DNA from: Pyrenopolyporus hunteri | Taxonomy: Eukaryota; Ascomycota; Sordariomycetes; Xylariales; Hypoxylaceae | Direction of reading: 5' to 3' | NCBI GenBank assembly: GCA_902806595.1 | Contig: CADCXC010000038.1 | Coordinates: 248,001 to 312,000, forward strand | DNA: 64,000 bases | Shown: in pieces, positions 41,748 through 54,166 of the stretch | Layout of the letters: each line of letters begins with the position of its first letter | Numbering within the stretch: position 1 is the first letter of the stretch | Notes under the pieces: generated by a model | Seen by the model: only the letters and a program-made list of their open reading frames with translations | Told to the model about the DNA's origin: nothing | Database searches by the model: none | Translations under genes and position numbers: made by a program

Positions 41748-44700
41748 GTTGGACGAGCTTGGGCGGGTTCTTTCGAAGAGTTCGAGGAAAGAGGAAGGTT
41801 ATCGAGGGATGTGACAAAGTAGAAGTTCAATGAGAGGTGTGGTAATCAACGTTCATTTAGAGCCGCCGGAGGAACAAAGACGGTCGATGCGGCGCCGGGG
41901 GTATAGATGTGTTACTGGTCGCCCGACTTGGGTTAATAGGCGATTGGAAGGACTTAGAACGCGGGCGTTCGACGGCGATTTACATTGGTGAACGGATTAG
42001 AGCAGCATTGGCGCTAGATATCCAATCGTGGATCAGGCGTGACTACGTAGACCTTCAGAGCCTCGAGTTGGCCGGGTAAAAAGAAAGGAAGGGGAAAAAA
42101 AAGCAGAGAGTGGAAAGCCAAGGACTGGAAAAAAAGAAACTAGATACCAGGTAGGTAGTCGTAGTCGTAGAAGTAGTGAAAGTAAGGAGTAGTAAAAGCC
42201 GACGGGCAAACTGAGGTTGTAGAACAACAGGATAAGAGGCGTCAGGGACGTGTCGTTAGTACCAGCACCCGAACACAGCGATACCACATATAACCACGAT
42301 GCGTCTTCGAGGGGGGTTTATTGGACGGTTCTAAGCTGGGGTATAAAGAGGAGAATGATAAATGCTAAAATAAGGTAGAAGTTTAATTTTGACAAGATAT
42401 GGGGTTGTAAGAGGAAAGAGAGGATAGAGGGCCTCCCAGTCCGAGTAATTCCCAAGTCAGCAAAGAAGGTCCGTTACATTAGAGTAGACTCAGTGGGCTT
42501 AACTCTTTCTCTGAGGTCTGAGGTGTGTAAGGGGGGGGTGTACACCAGAAGTTAAAAGAGGGACGGGGAAAGGCTCTTGGAATAATTAATGCTGAAAACA
42601 AAATGGAGGATGGGAGAAAAAAGAGGGCCCCCCTTGCTGGATCGCAAGGAAGGAGGCCCTGCGTGCGCGCGCGTGTAAAGTTAGTTGTGGAGGAACTGCA
42701 AGGGAATGGCAGGTGAAAAAAAAGAGCCGAAAGGATGGCCATTCCTCCTAGGTACCTATGTACGGGTACGGTAGGTACTACCTACATGTACAGTAGAACA
42801 GGTAGGTGGTGTGGTGTGTACGATGCATGTAGGCAAGTACCATGTGTGCATGTTATCGTATACGCAACACAATATATTCTACAAGTACCTACCTATTTCC
42901 TAATGCATCCGCTCGTATACTATAGTATTTATTACTTACATCCAGACCATATGCTAGGTATACGTCTATATAGAAAGCTCTACCAACCTCTACAGTACCT
43001 ACATGTAGGTATGTATGGAGAGAGATGTCAGGTACCTTAGATATATGTATACCAATATATAGGTATGTATAAGTACGTGCACGACAGTACGAAACTACGC
43101 TATAGGTATGAGGCGAGCTTGTCATAGCGTTCAGACGATAGGTACCTTGCACCCGGCCCTCCCTGATTGAGGACTAAGGTCGTCGTCTCATGGCTATATC
43201 CAGGAAGTCCCAGGAAGATTACCTAGGTACCTAGCCCAACCGGCTGACGAGGCTAAGGACGGTACTCGAAGCTAAAGTATAGAGTACATGCGGCCGCCGT
43301 CGATTTTCAACTAGCGTGTCACTAATGCGCTGCCTTTCCCTTTCTTTTCCCTCGTGGCTGACTACTATGTATGTACTGAGCACACGTGAAAGAACCTTGG
43401 AAGTTGAACAGGGATCTCATGCACAGGGGACATGGAAAGGTGGAGTTGCCATGAGCGGGCCCCCGTGGCCGAGTCGAGGCTGCTAGGTTCCTATTGTACC
43501 CAGGTAGGTAGGTAAGGTACATGTACTGCACGAAATACACCATCCTACTGCATGTGAAGCCGTCTACACCAATGAAGAAGGTACCGAGACACGCATAGGT
43601 AAAGTACAGAGTAGCATTTATGTACATAATGAACGAGGACCTAGGGGATTCCATTTTACGTTGACGGATAGAGCAGACACATGTACCTATTAGATGGAGG
43701 GAGGTAGGTACATAACCACGTACTGCCATTTAACTCCTACAGTCATCATTCGTCCCCAACGAAAAGAACAAGGGAAAAAGGAAACCTGGAAAAAAAGGAG
43801 CCGAAAAAAAAAGAAAAAGAAAAAGAAAAAAGAAAAGAAATAGAAGGATTTGGTGATCCGGATTGCTCTGAATGACTCCGGATAGGATAGGATAGGATCG
43901 TGCAGACGCCAAAAAAGGCCAGCGCTCGCACGGCGGGTATTATTCCACCATGTAATTTGTACAACTACGTTGGTAAGTATCGTACCGTGACAAATTTCCC
44001 CTTTCTTTCGATTCGGGAAAGCCGAATTATAGGAACCAGGACGAAGGAAAGAGGGAAATTGAAATAGAATAGAAGAGAATAAAGTAAAGTAAAATAAGAT
44101 AAAAACGCTCCTTTCCCGGAATGAACCTCAGGATGTGAGGGCTTCTGGGGACAACATGCCTCTAACATTCCATTATCAATCATAAGATTCGAAACATGAC
44201 CGTAAATTGCGGCGAGTTGGTTCCGTCGCCCGGGTCCAGGGAACCGGACGTCTGTTTGGGTCCGTGAGAAGTCAAGCTAGAGCAATTGAGGGTGACCCTA
44301 AAGGAAATAGGAAAAGACAGGCCCGTCCCAAGCAGGTCCCCTGGAAAAGCACGAGTTACCTGGTGGCTTGTGCTATAGCGGAGCGCACTATGTTGTGTAT
44401 ATGCCTACATACACTAGTAGTATGGTAAGGTAGTCGAAAATACCGGATACCCAGACCTAGCATCACGGTTGGTAATAACGGGAACGATAACATGGGCGTG
44501 GAATGTTGTACGCGGGAAAAGATTTTGCACGTTTTACGAATGGCTTGCATACAATCAAGAGGAGACAAGGGTTGGGACTCCTGAAGCGTTAACTACCTAC
44601 ATACTTACCACCTAGGTAGCCTGGCCAGGTGTGATGAGAATTTTTCCCATCTCCTACCAACACAAATGTGTACCTACATACCTATATACGTAGGTAGATA

Positions 44701-47700
44701 TTCATTATACGTCAAAGTCTACGTATCGTATAATACCCGGGCCAGTTATCAGCAATGAGAGCCCACAGCGTCGGTAGTTCATAAGCCAACCGAGGGCTTA
44801 CAAATGAGATAAACCGAACGAGATGAACCGATGCGGCGAATAAAGAGCGAACAAGTCCCTTGCCTGCCTATGCATCGCAAGTATGCTTACCATAGGTGAG
44901 TTACCAAGCACGCATATTACAGGCGTGTGTTGAAGACACATTTTACTAGCGTATCTATAACCCAGACGAAATAAAAGAAATAAAAGAAGCTAAAAATCCA
45001 AAGTCATAAAATACCTAGCCTATAGGACGTGAGGAGGATCCCACGGATGGATACGTTACTATCGGTGTCCCTGAAAAGTAGTAAAGCCCGAGAAGACAGC
45101 CAACGCCTGAGAACCTGTATACATGTAGTATGCTGTAAGGTAGGTATGTATTAAATGTAGATAGGTATGCGGGTATGCTATGTACCTACCTACCTATATA
45201 TGTGCGCTGGCCAGTATGTATGTAACACTCGGTAGGATCCGTTGCAGTGGAATCTACCGCGGCACCTACTACGACTGGATCTTTCGTGCGATAGGCGTAT
45301 GTGCCTAGACTCGCCACGATCCTCCCGCCGCCACGTGAGGTATACATACCTACCTGCCTATATACATACATACATGATGTACGGAGTAGTAGCCCGTCGA
45401 TGCCTCTCAACAACTTGGTTAGGCTCGAGACTAGACCCGATACGACCTTGTGTTGGTTGACTAAAGGTCGACGGGAGGCGTTGAGCAGCTATGCAACACC
45501 AATCACTTGTGCGGGGTGGTTTCCTAGCGGGTAGCTTTCCGACAGACCTGTCAAAGACCTAACTCAGGAGTTGATCGCGTAAGTTGCGGGGCTGCTCCAT
45601 GTGTACGCACACGCACACGCGCGCACACACAGATATACCGCCGTATACATTGGCTACATACATACAACTGGATCTCCATGCCGCAACCCTCGTAGCGTGC
45701 CATGGCTCAGATCTATGCGCGAGACGTGCTTCTCCGCCAGTCTGACCAACCTACCTTGGGTACTAGGGGCGCCGTCGGTGCCCCCTACCTACATAGTATG
45801 TACAGTACGTAAATTACTCTGCAGGTTGCGGGGGGCATCGGTACGACAAACAAGCTCCAGAGTCGCCGTATAGTAGCAAAATCTAGTGCGGCACGATCTC
45901 AGAAGCTGGCGGCGGCATCCTACATGGCTTCTAACGAGGTGCGACTTTCCTGCCGATACCTACCTATCGTTTTAAGCAAACCCCCGGTCCGCGGAGAGCG
46001 ATGCTCGAAATCCGCTGTCTCGGGCACGTCAGCTCCATGTGAGCTGAAGTGCCGGACCGATCCTCAACCAAGTGCTCGGCTATAACCCCTCGGACGTCGA
46101 ATCTCTTCGTCTTACTGTACGACATGTGGCTTCAACATAAGAGGGCATCTGGTTTCCGTTAAACCGCGTCATCTGTCGTGCGTACCTATCTACTATCTAG
46201 GTAGAAATAGGAGAGATACAGGGTTAGTCTTAGTCAGATGGACATTGCGAAAGGTTTCCGTTCGTGGCAGCCGTTCTTATACACTCTTGACAAATCATCA
46301 ATCATCAAGGTCATATATACACGTGTGTAGACGTGTAAATATGTGTTACATTCTGTATCTAATATCCGAGATGTAGTCTATACCTGTAGTCGTTCATGTC
46401 TGCCGGATTTGATTGGGTAGTAGCGAATAATACCTACCTTTCCTACCCAACCCCCCTTCGCTTTTTTTCTTTTTCCTCTTTCTTTTTTTCCTCTCACGAG
46501 CGTGCTGCATTCCTGGGACGAAGGGACCTATCGCTAGGTTTCGCCAAGGATGCGCAACACGCGTCGCACACAAACGTACAGGAGAGCACACACGCAACCT
46601 AGCTTGCCGCTTGTCATCGGGTCGGTGTGATGGCATCTATCATATTTCACATTCTGGCGGTGCCGCGCGGGTTTTTATTAGCCTCTGCTCCAAGTGGGAA
46701 ATTTGGTCGAAACAGAAACCGTATCCGGGTTATCTACTGGAGGGAACATACGCTTGTCTTGCAGAACACCTGCGCCGCATGTATGTCTTAGGCGAGACCT
46801 TACCCAGGGCTTTTTACAGTTGGGCAAATTGGAACTCTGGGAGCTCGTACGACTCGAGGCGCTTCGTAGATACATGGCATGGTGGTAGCGAAGTATATAC
46901 GCAGCATAGGTAGGCAGGCAGGTCTGTATGTAGGTAGCATCCATCTCCATCTCAGGTAGGGGGGGTGGGGAGGTGTGTCTTTACCAGGGGTTATTTCTCC
47001 GCTTTATACAGTGAAAATGCTTGCTCTATCCGTTCCAATATATTCAATCAGGTACCATATACGCTACAAAGCTGTATACGGGTTCAAACTAAGGTATGTA
47101 GCTAAGATATCCACGTGGTTGACGGCGTTCCACATCGCGCGAGTGGCGACAACACCATAGGTTTATTTGTGATAGGCGCTCCGGACATACTACCCCCTTT
47201 CTCCCTTCGAGCCTAGAATTAGCTGTACCCTACATGGTATGAGAACATGGCAAAATGGTTCCTGTGTCACGGCATAAAGGTGCATGCCGATAAACTAAAA
47301 TAGGGAGAGCGAAAAGGGCTTGGGGGCGAACGGCACTTCAAACGAGAATCGGCCTATGTGACGGCCCACAGGAGGTGCCGTCGATGTTGGACCAGTCAAC
47401 ACCCTTCATTTTCCTTCATATATGTGCGTACATTATATGAAAGATTCGGTACCAATAATGGGTTCGGCAGGGTTCTATGCCTGCAAGGCGGATAACGATG
47501 ATCGTGGATACCACCCCTCCTCAATAATTTTTTTTATCTCTTCCCTCATGATGACCACTAACGACAACCCCCTTCAGGCGCGCAGGTCGCCAGACAAGCA
47601 GGCTTCCCCATCCCTTGCACCCCCCTTCCCCCCCCAAACTCCGTGTAAGTGTGGGCACGGCATGCGGCACGCCACGTTCCTCATATACTCAAAAGGAATT

Positions 47701-50700
47701 TTCCCTTTGCTAGCGCCTCCGCTATCGTCAAGTCCCCGGTCCAGTACCAGTACGCCAAGCTCGCCCAAGTCACATCCGCTAGTAGTAAGGCTAGGAAGAA
47801 GCAGGGTTATTCGGTGATTCTCATCATTTCGGGAACTGAGATCCAAGTCTTGACTCGGCCGTTCCCCGTCTTTTTTTTGACCGAGCCGTTATTCGATAAC
47901 ACCCAGATCTGATATTAATACAGAACAAGCCTCAAGCTGGCCCGTGGTTCAAGACCTTAGCTACCTATCTTCCTTCAGTTTACACATGTATACCTAGTGT
48001 ATGCATTGTACATATATGCATACAATACACTACCTGGGTAGGTATTCGCACACGTGTATGTATGGATGGGAAGAGGCAAGGCTATGTCTTTGAATTACTA
48101 CATGACATGCTCAATGGTGTGTGCTGCGCCTCCTGCTGTATCTTTGTAGGGTCTTGTATTATACCAGAGGGGTTCCTTTCGGTCGTATGCTCTCAGAAAC
48201 TTAGCGCAATCAATGTCTATAATACGTATTACCTGGTACTTGCCAGAAAACCTACGCCCTATTCGATACCATATAGGCATGCACTCCACGCGCTATATTC
48301 TTACGTGGTCAGGTACTGGTTAACTTTTTCCCTGCTTACTGTACTTCCAGTGTGAGCAGCTATGCCATCAAGGAATACCTGCCTTAGTAGGTAGGACTAT
48401 GTTAGTTCCCCAGGTGTCAGCAATACTTACAAATGCGGTACGCCATATCTACCGAAAGATACGGTAACTTTAAGCTGCTTAAGCCATGCCTACCTAGGTA
48501 GATATGCAATGTGTGCATGAGGATCGAGTAAGCGCCCATAGTTGCTCGGAACCGGAAGAGATCCGTTACTATAAAGAACACACATGCGAGGTACCCGACC
48601 CGGGTAAGTAGGTAGGTAGGTAGGTAGCCTTCAAATCAATGCTACGCAGTACATATTTTTAATACCCTGGGCTGTCCAGGAACAGTCCAGCACCTATGGC
48701 CCATGTAGACCCGGACTATTTAGGTAGCTGGGGGAGGGATAATACCGTATTCATCCAGACATGTTGGGGTTGACGTAACGAGTCCTTCTTTAGGTGGTCA
48801 TAATGCTAGAATGAAATGGTATTGTTAAAGTTCAATTGTCTCCTATCCCTCGTCTTAACCCTGACTCCCACGTAGACAACAGCCGTTTGCGGGGAGGCTA
48901 AGATCTTGGTTAATGGACCATCAGACTATTGGAAACGGGAAAAGAAAAGCATCAACTCTTTGTCTTATGGGCTCCAGCTATTTAGGCGTCCCCAACTAAC
49001 AGCCACTTGCTTTTGATGGTCGCGCTTGATCAACAAACGGGGCGAAGATCTAGATGATAAACACAACATCTGCCTATTTCTTCCTATGTATTGTATCATA
49101 GGTACATACCACGTATAGTACCAGATTGGCATAATACATGTATCTATTCGCGCACGTGCTAACCTGTGGGGGATTTAAGAGATCTGCATAGCCTTATAGA
49201 AGGGAGACACACAGTGCTCGGAGACATCTCGACGGAATTAGACCGTGTTACCAACGGGAACCATGTAATCAGGTAAACGTAAACAGTTGGGCGTCTATGA
49301 AGTCAGCCACCAACTTGGAATATTACCACGTATAGTAAAAGGGGCCTTGGCCCTTCAATAGCCTCGCTATCCCTTGAGCTTCACCGCACACCCGACCATG
49401 CCCGCGGTATCAAGCAAGTTCGTAAACAGCTAGACCCGAATCGCCCTCCCCGAATAGACTTCGAGAATGGCCACGCTTCTCTGCCCTTTTTTAGTTAGGC
49501 GCCGCGCGCGGAAGATCCCCCGAAGGAATCCCCCATCCTCGTCTAGCCTGAGCCGACTCCTTTCGGTGTCACCATTGCATCACGGCTGGTAGTAACTTCG
49601 CGGGTACCAATTCTCACCTTTTCTTTTACTAGGTCTTTTTCTTTTGAATTCGCAGTCTTCAGCCTCCCCGTTTCATGTGCGATGCCCTGAAATCTACCGA
49701 GAACATCGTCCTTTACGGTATTAAACTAACAGGTGTCCTCCTCCCCAATGGCGACTGCAATGACGACCCCCAAATGCCGCAGCCCTGATCTACGAAATAT
49801 CGCCGAGTATCTATGGATCGGCGCGCCACTCCCGGCGGGAGTCGTCCCGTTTCGTGACGCCAGCCTGAAGGCTTTACGCGAGTATGAAGGCAAAACTAAC
49901 CGCTGAATGGCTTATCTATGCTCCCGGTTCCATGGTCAGTAAGATAATATTAAATTTGCAGGTTGACACGATCCTTCGAGCTGGCCCCCAGCTAGGCGTT
50001 GTTATGTAATGTGTGCAAATGCAAAGCTTATGAGCGCCCCGTCAGCTGAATGGCTTGAATCCTGACTCGGACGAACCCGTCTGCGTGTTCCTGGCGTCAG
50101 ATTAGGTTGTCCCTATTCGGCTTCCCAGTAGACGGAGCCACCGCGGGACCAAATTGGCTCAGCGTTGACCGAGGCTTCCTAAAAAGAAACGAATGGGGGC
50201 TAGATTACTACGAGCACAATATGTCGGTTCCCTTAAGCCATCATTAAAGATGAGAAACTCAGACTCAGGATCACTGATATCAAATACGGGACCCGAGAGG
50301 CCTCTGTGACTATTCGGTCATACGGCATGTTTATCCTGAGCTCGATTAAATTTCGCTCGTCAATAGTCAGCGCCAGGGGCCGCCAGTTAGTGAATCACAA
50401 ATCCGCATCGCACAGCTGGGTCGATAGTTTCGATGTCAGCTCGCGCGGTAGCACCGTCACGTCCCGCTAAACCCCAAGCCCCTGAGAGGATCATAATCAG
50501 AATCTTACATACAGGTGGTATCGAGATACTTCTGATGTCCACTTGATTTTGAACCAGATACACACGTAGAAGACTAGCGACAAAAAGGGCTCATCGTTCT
50601 TGGCCCATTCTAGATGTCTCACTTCCGTGGCACACGTCTTTGCCTCATGGGGAAGATGCTGGCGAGAGGCCATCTGTCTCTTCACGTTTGCGCCAGGTAT

Positions 50701-53159
50701 AACCGCCCCCCTATGGGGATGGGCCCCCTTTCCAAACTCTCGGGGTAGCAAGTGAGACATAGGACTGGGGACACCGCATATCCTGTACGTTCACTACCAC
50801 GTTTCTAGACTCCGAGGGGTAGCGCGATCTGATGCGGTGATCCGAGATGCCACAGTGCACGACCCGTCTGTCTCGGACACGGATTTCGCGCCTTAGAAAT
50901 GATAGCCTGTAGGCAGTTTGCTTTGAAGCCCTGCCGGTTCCCGTACGAAAGCGCTCTCCCGTCATGCCGCTTGACGGCCGAATCTAGATCTTGAATAGGC
51001 AGGACTTCGCGACCGAGCGGCCGCTCCTGAGAGTTCCGGACTGTCCACTGGTTGGGGGCGGTATATCGAGGTAGGTATTTACTCCCTTAGATGTTCGTAT
51101 TTCTACGAGCCAGCCAAGTGTTCTGTTCGGTCCGTCATCCCCCATTGCGGCGTGGCAAATGTCTCGCCTCAGCATGCGTTCTTTCCCTTGAGAGAGCCAC
51201 CCTCCCAGATCAAGCTCTCGAGCTACTGAGACACAGATGCGCTCCAGCATCACAACACCCAGTCGTGATACCAACACCGTGGTTCTCGGGACGAATCTGG
51301 TGTGACAGTTTCAAGGCCGATGGCGTTTTTGGAGCACATTCGAGAATGCCACGAGTGCAACCGGCTGTGCGATACGAGACAGGTGCGCGAATGTAGCTAG
51401 CCTGGTGTACGCCACCGTGTCCGCACACTTCTGAAAATTTGGGGCGTCACTTGAAGCCACAGGTGACAGACCCCAATCCGGGTCTTCCTCGTGGGAGCAC
51501 ATGTGAGACATTACGGTCGATCCCCTACGATGCCGATGGTAACTAAATCTTGTTACCATCTACAAGGTACGAAATGGAAATGGGCTTTTGCGTGTAACGA
51601 ACCGTGCAGTCGTAAAGTCCTCAGAGATATCTAACCTAGGACATGAGCTTACCGTGGTAAATATAAGCTTCGCGCTTCCCTTAGGCGTGTTGTCTGTAGA
51701 TTGCCCTATTAATAATATAATATCTAGGTAGATAGTTGTGGGATTTTCGTCAAATGTAGAGCTTTCGCGGCATCCTGGGCCGAGTAGAATATTGTAGCCT
51801 AAACCTTTACGATGCTCGGATAGGGGTCGACAATCATGATACTAGACTGTGGACCAGTCCGATTTGCAGACTTTCCGTGGCGTACCATCCGAAATTGCTT
51901 GTTTTCCACCAATCGGTCATCTCTGCTTCGCGACAATAACCGAAAATTATTCATTTGTCTCTTTATGTACAGTGACTATTGTCCTCTTGTGGTCTATGGT
52001 GCGTATAAGGGCTGCTCTGATGGAGCTCGTCTAGCGGATGTTGCGGAGTTTGAATGACTCGGCGGCGGCGGACTAAGCGGACTTGCGGATTTCATATGAA
52101 CCTGGGCGGCTACAGGGCTCGTCTAGCTGACGATTGGTGAAATCAACACCTTCAATTTCCATCGATACATGTCTAATTGAGCCTTTACATTATAATATCT
52201 TTCTGCTAAGAAATAAGCTCGTTGGAAGATCATGTTTCAACAAAAATTTTCCGGCGCTTATTTTATTTTATTCATTTATTCATTATCTTTTTCCTTCGTA
52301 AAATAGGCCCTTGGGTCCTGGGGCGAGTACATCCAGGCGGAAGAGCTGCGACGCCTGCGTGAGGAGCAAGCGACGTTGCGACAAGCGGTTACAAGCTTGC
52401 GACAATTGTATAAGAAGCATCTCTGTGTCTATGGGGAACAGCTGAATATGCCGTTGTACAGCAACTCCGCAAGTATCCCGAAGCCTGGACTTGCTCGATG
52501 GCGCTCCGTCAGCATCCAGTGGAGATTGACCTTGTACTAGATGGCGGGCTTTCGGCACAAATGAGCACTGACGCGGGCCTGCTACCAGATGTAACGGTTC
52601 AATTGGATAGTTCGTTTGAATCCATATTAGATTCAAATGGATGAGAATGGCGTTGATAACACATTCGGGTGGTCTAATCCGATGAGGCAAGACACACGGG
52701 TGATGTCTATACCGATGAGTAAAACTTTATCCCGACAACACGATTCAAAGATGATGGCTATTTGCGTGCGTTCTAGTAATAGACAAGTAGGTATTTTCGC
52801 TAATAACTTAATACGGACGACCGTAGGACGGCTATGCCCCGTGGCAACCCACCGACCCTTCAACTAGGGTAGCATACGCGATGAAGATTTTCAAGAAGCT
52901 TTCGCGTCGCGTTTGCCTAGGATGGCTCTACAATTTGCATACACCTTCACCTATATCTAAGCGATACACCACTCTGGATCTTACGGGCTTTCTCGGTGTG
53001 TGCTCTCTCTGCGCGAACCGGACTGAAGCAACTCTTGGTTTCTTCATTAAGATTCTTAAAGAAAATGTCGATAGTCTCGTCGCTATAGCTGGCATTACAT
53101 CATCTCCGCGGGACAAGCCTGCAAGAGTCCACGCCCTAATAGTCTGCCAAATTATTCGG
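41748..53159. other. Long gene-poor interval
   Basis: About 11 kb without a confidently supportable gene. Purine-rich sequence upstream of the bHLH gene (42060-42720) is probably its 5' leader or promoter. The palindromic TACCTAGGTAGGTA family is very frequent (42750-43240, 44600-44700, 45130-45200, 48600-48630). At 49748-49906 a 52-codon plus-strand frame (ATG GCG ACT...) has coding-like composition. Around 52300-52540 a plus-strand frame after an AG acceptor-like site encodes a coiled-coil-like stretch (YIQAEELRRLREEQATLRQ). Minus-strand frames at 50497-51559 match no family I know. These may be decayed genes or exons of unrecognised ones. Confidence 0.4.
48605..48628. repeat. (TAGG)n tetranucleotide run
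   Basis: About five tandem TAGG/GTAG units inside the gene-poor interval, one of several expansions of the window-wide TAGGTAGG motif. Confidence 0.75.
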
Positions 53160-53829
53160 ATGTCGACGCCGACGTCTCGGCCAGATAAACAAGCAGACGA
53201 TCGTATGCCGTTGCTAGAGGCCTGGAACAAGGACCTAGATAAACTAAGGGATAACCTGGAGGACTTTGCGGAACTTAACGCCACTGAGCTCCGTAATAAG
53301 CCGCCGGGGGTCTTGGGGAATACGTATGAAGGATTTGCTTATTTCGAAAGGCTTGTAATCGCTCACGATAAGCAGCGCTAGTTATTCGCAGGAAGCGTTA
53401 GAAGGACCTACTCGGTGCCCAAAGACCGGGGGAGGGAGGGAGGGGAACCCGGTAAGAGCAACTAAAATTCCCCATTCCGATAGTATAACTTGACATTCGG
53501 ATGCAGAGGGCCTCGGGGCTTGGCAGTACGTCCATCGATGGAGCCTACCGGGGCACCTATAGGCCGCAGCAAATCCTCTGGATTTCTTTAGAGCGTGGGC
53601 AGAGGAGCCAATGTGGATTGTAGCTGCTTTCTGCTTTGACGAGTTCCTCCGGACGGGGAAAGGAGAAGACATAGACGACTTTTGCTTTTCTTACGTTGTA
53701 AGTTTGATCCGCTGCCATACTTTCTATACTGCCTGCCCAGCAGCTAACGTTACCTACGTAGGTAGGTAGTTTGGCATCGACGAGATGAAAATGTTTTGCT
53801 ATGAGACCAGCAGACGGCTGGCGGAGTAA
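53160..53829 (+). CDS. Putative small three-exon gene, unrecognised
   Basis: A tentative model with exons 53160-53354, 53563-53697 and 53770-53829 gives 129 aa. Support: exon 3 follows a GTAAGT donor, a GCTAACG branch and a TAG acceptor, and both junctions are phase 0. The product is acidic and looks like folded protein: LDKLRDNLEDFAELNATEL, then NPLDFFRAWAEEPMWIVAAF and GKGEDIDDFCFSYV, ending FGIDEMKMFCYETSRRLAE. The first intron (208 nt, GTAATC donor) is the weak point, and the frame of exon 1 alone can run to TAG at 53379-53381. Open sequence continues in frame upstream of 53160 and may include earlier exons. No family recognised. It is 337 nt upstream of the aldo/keto reductase. Confidence 0.3.
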
Positions 53830-54166
53830 AAGGGCCACTTCATGGTACATTAATATCCATGTGTGGTATCGAGGATTTAACTAAACGCGTTTAGACTCGC
53901 CACAACTCCGCTCTCCACCACGTCTGCTCGGGGTTCGTATAGGCGGAGTGGGATATACATGACACGTACGGGATTCAGAGAACCAGCCCTTAGCCACTGG
54001 ATTCCTTCGTCCCATAAGTACGGCGTGCTAAACTACAAATACCCTACCCCGCCCGCCCCCCTCTCTCACGAGCTACAAAAACCTCTACGTTTCCAGGCTC
54101 GCCATCATATCAGCCCAAGGAACATCCTCTTAAACCAAGGTCTCAGTTAGCAAGCGAACGAAAATC

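Noticed and set aside
43440..43500. Possible second tRNA (CCCGTGGCCGAGTCGAGGC)
   Set aside because: D-arm-like words are present but there is no T-arm with a TTC loop and no pairing acceptor stem.
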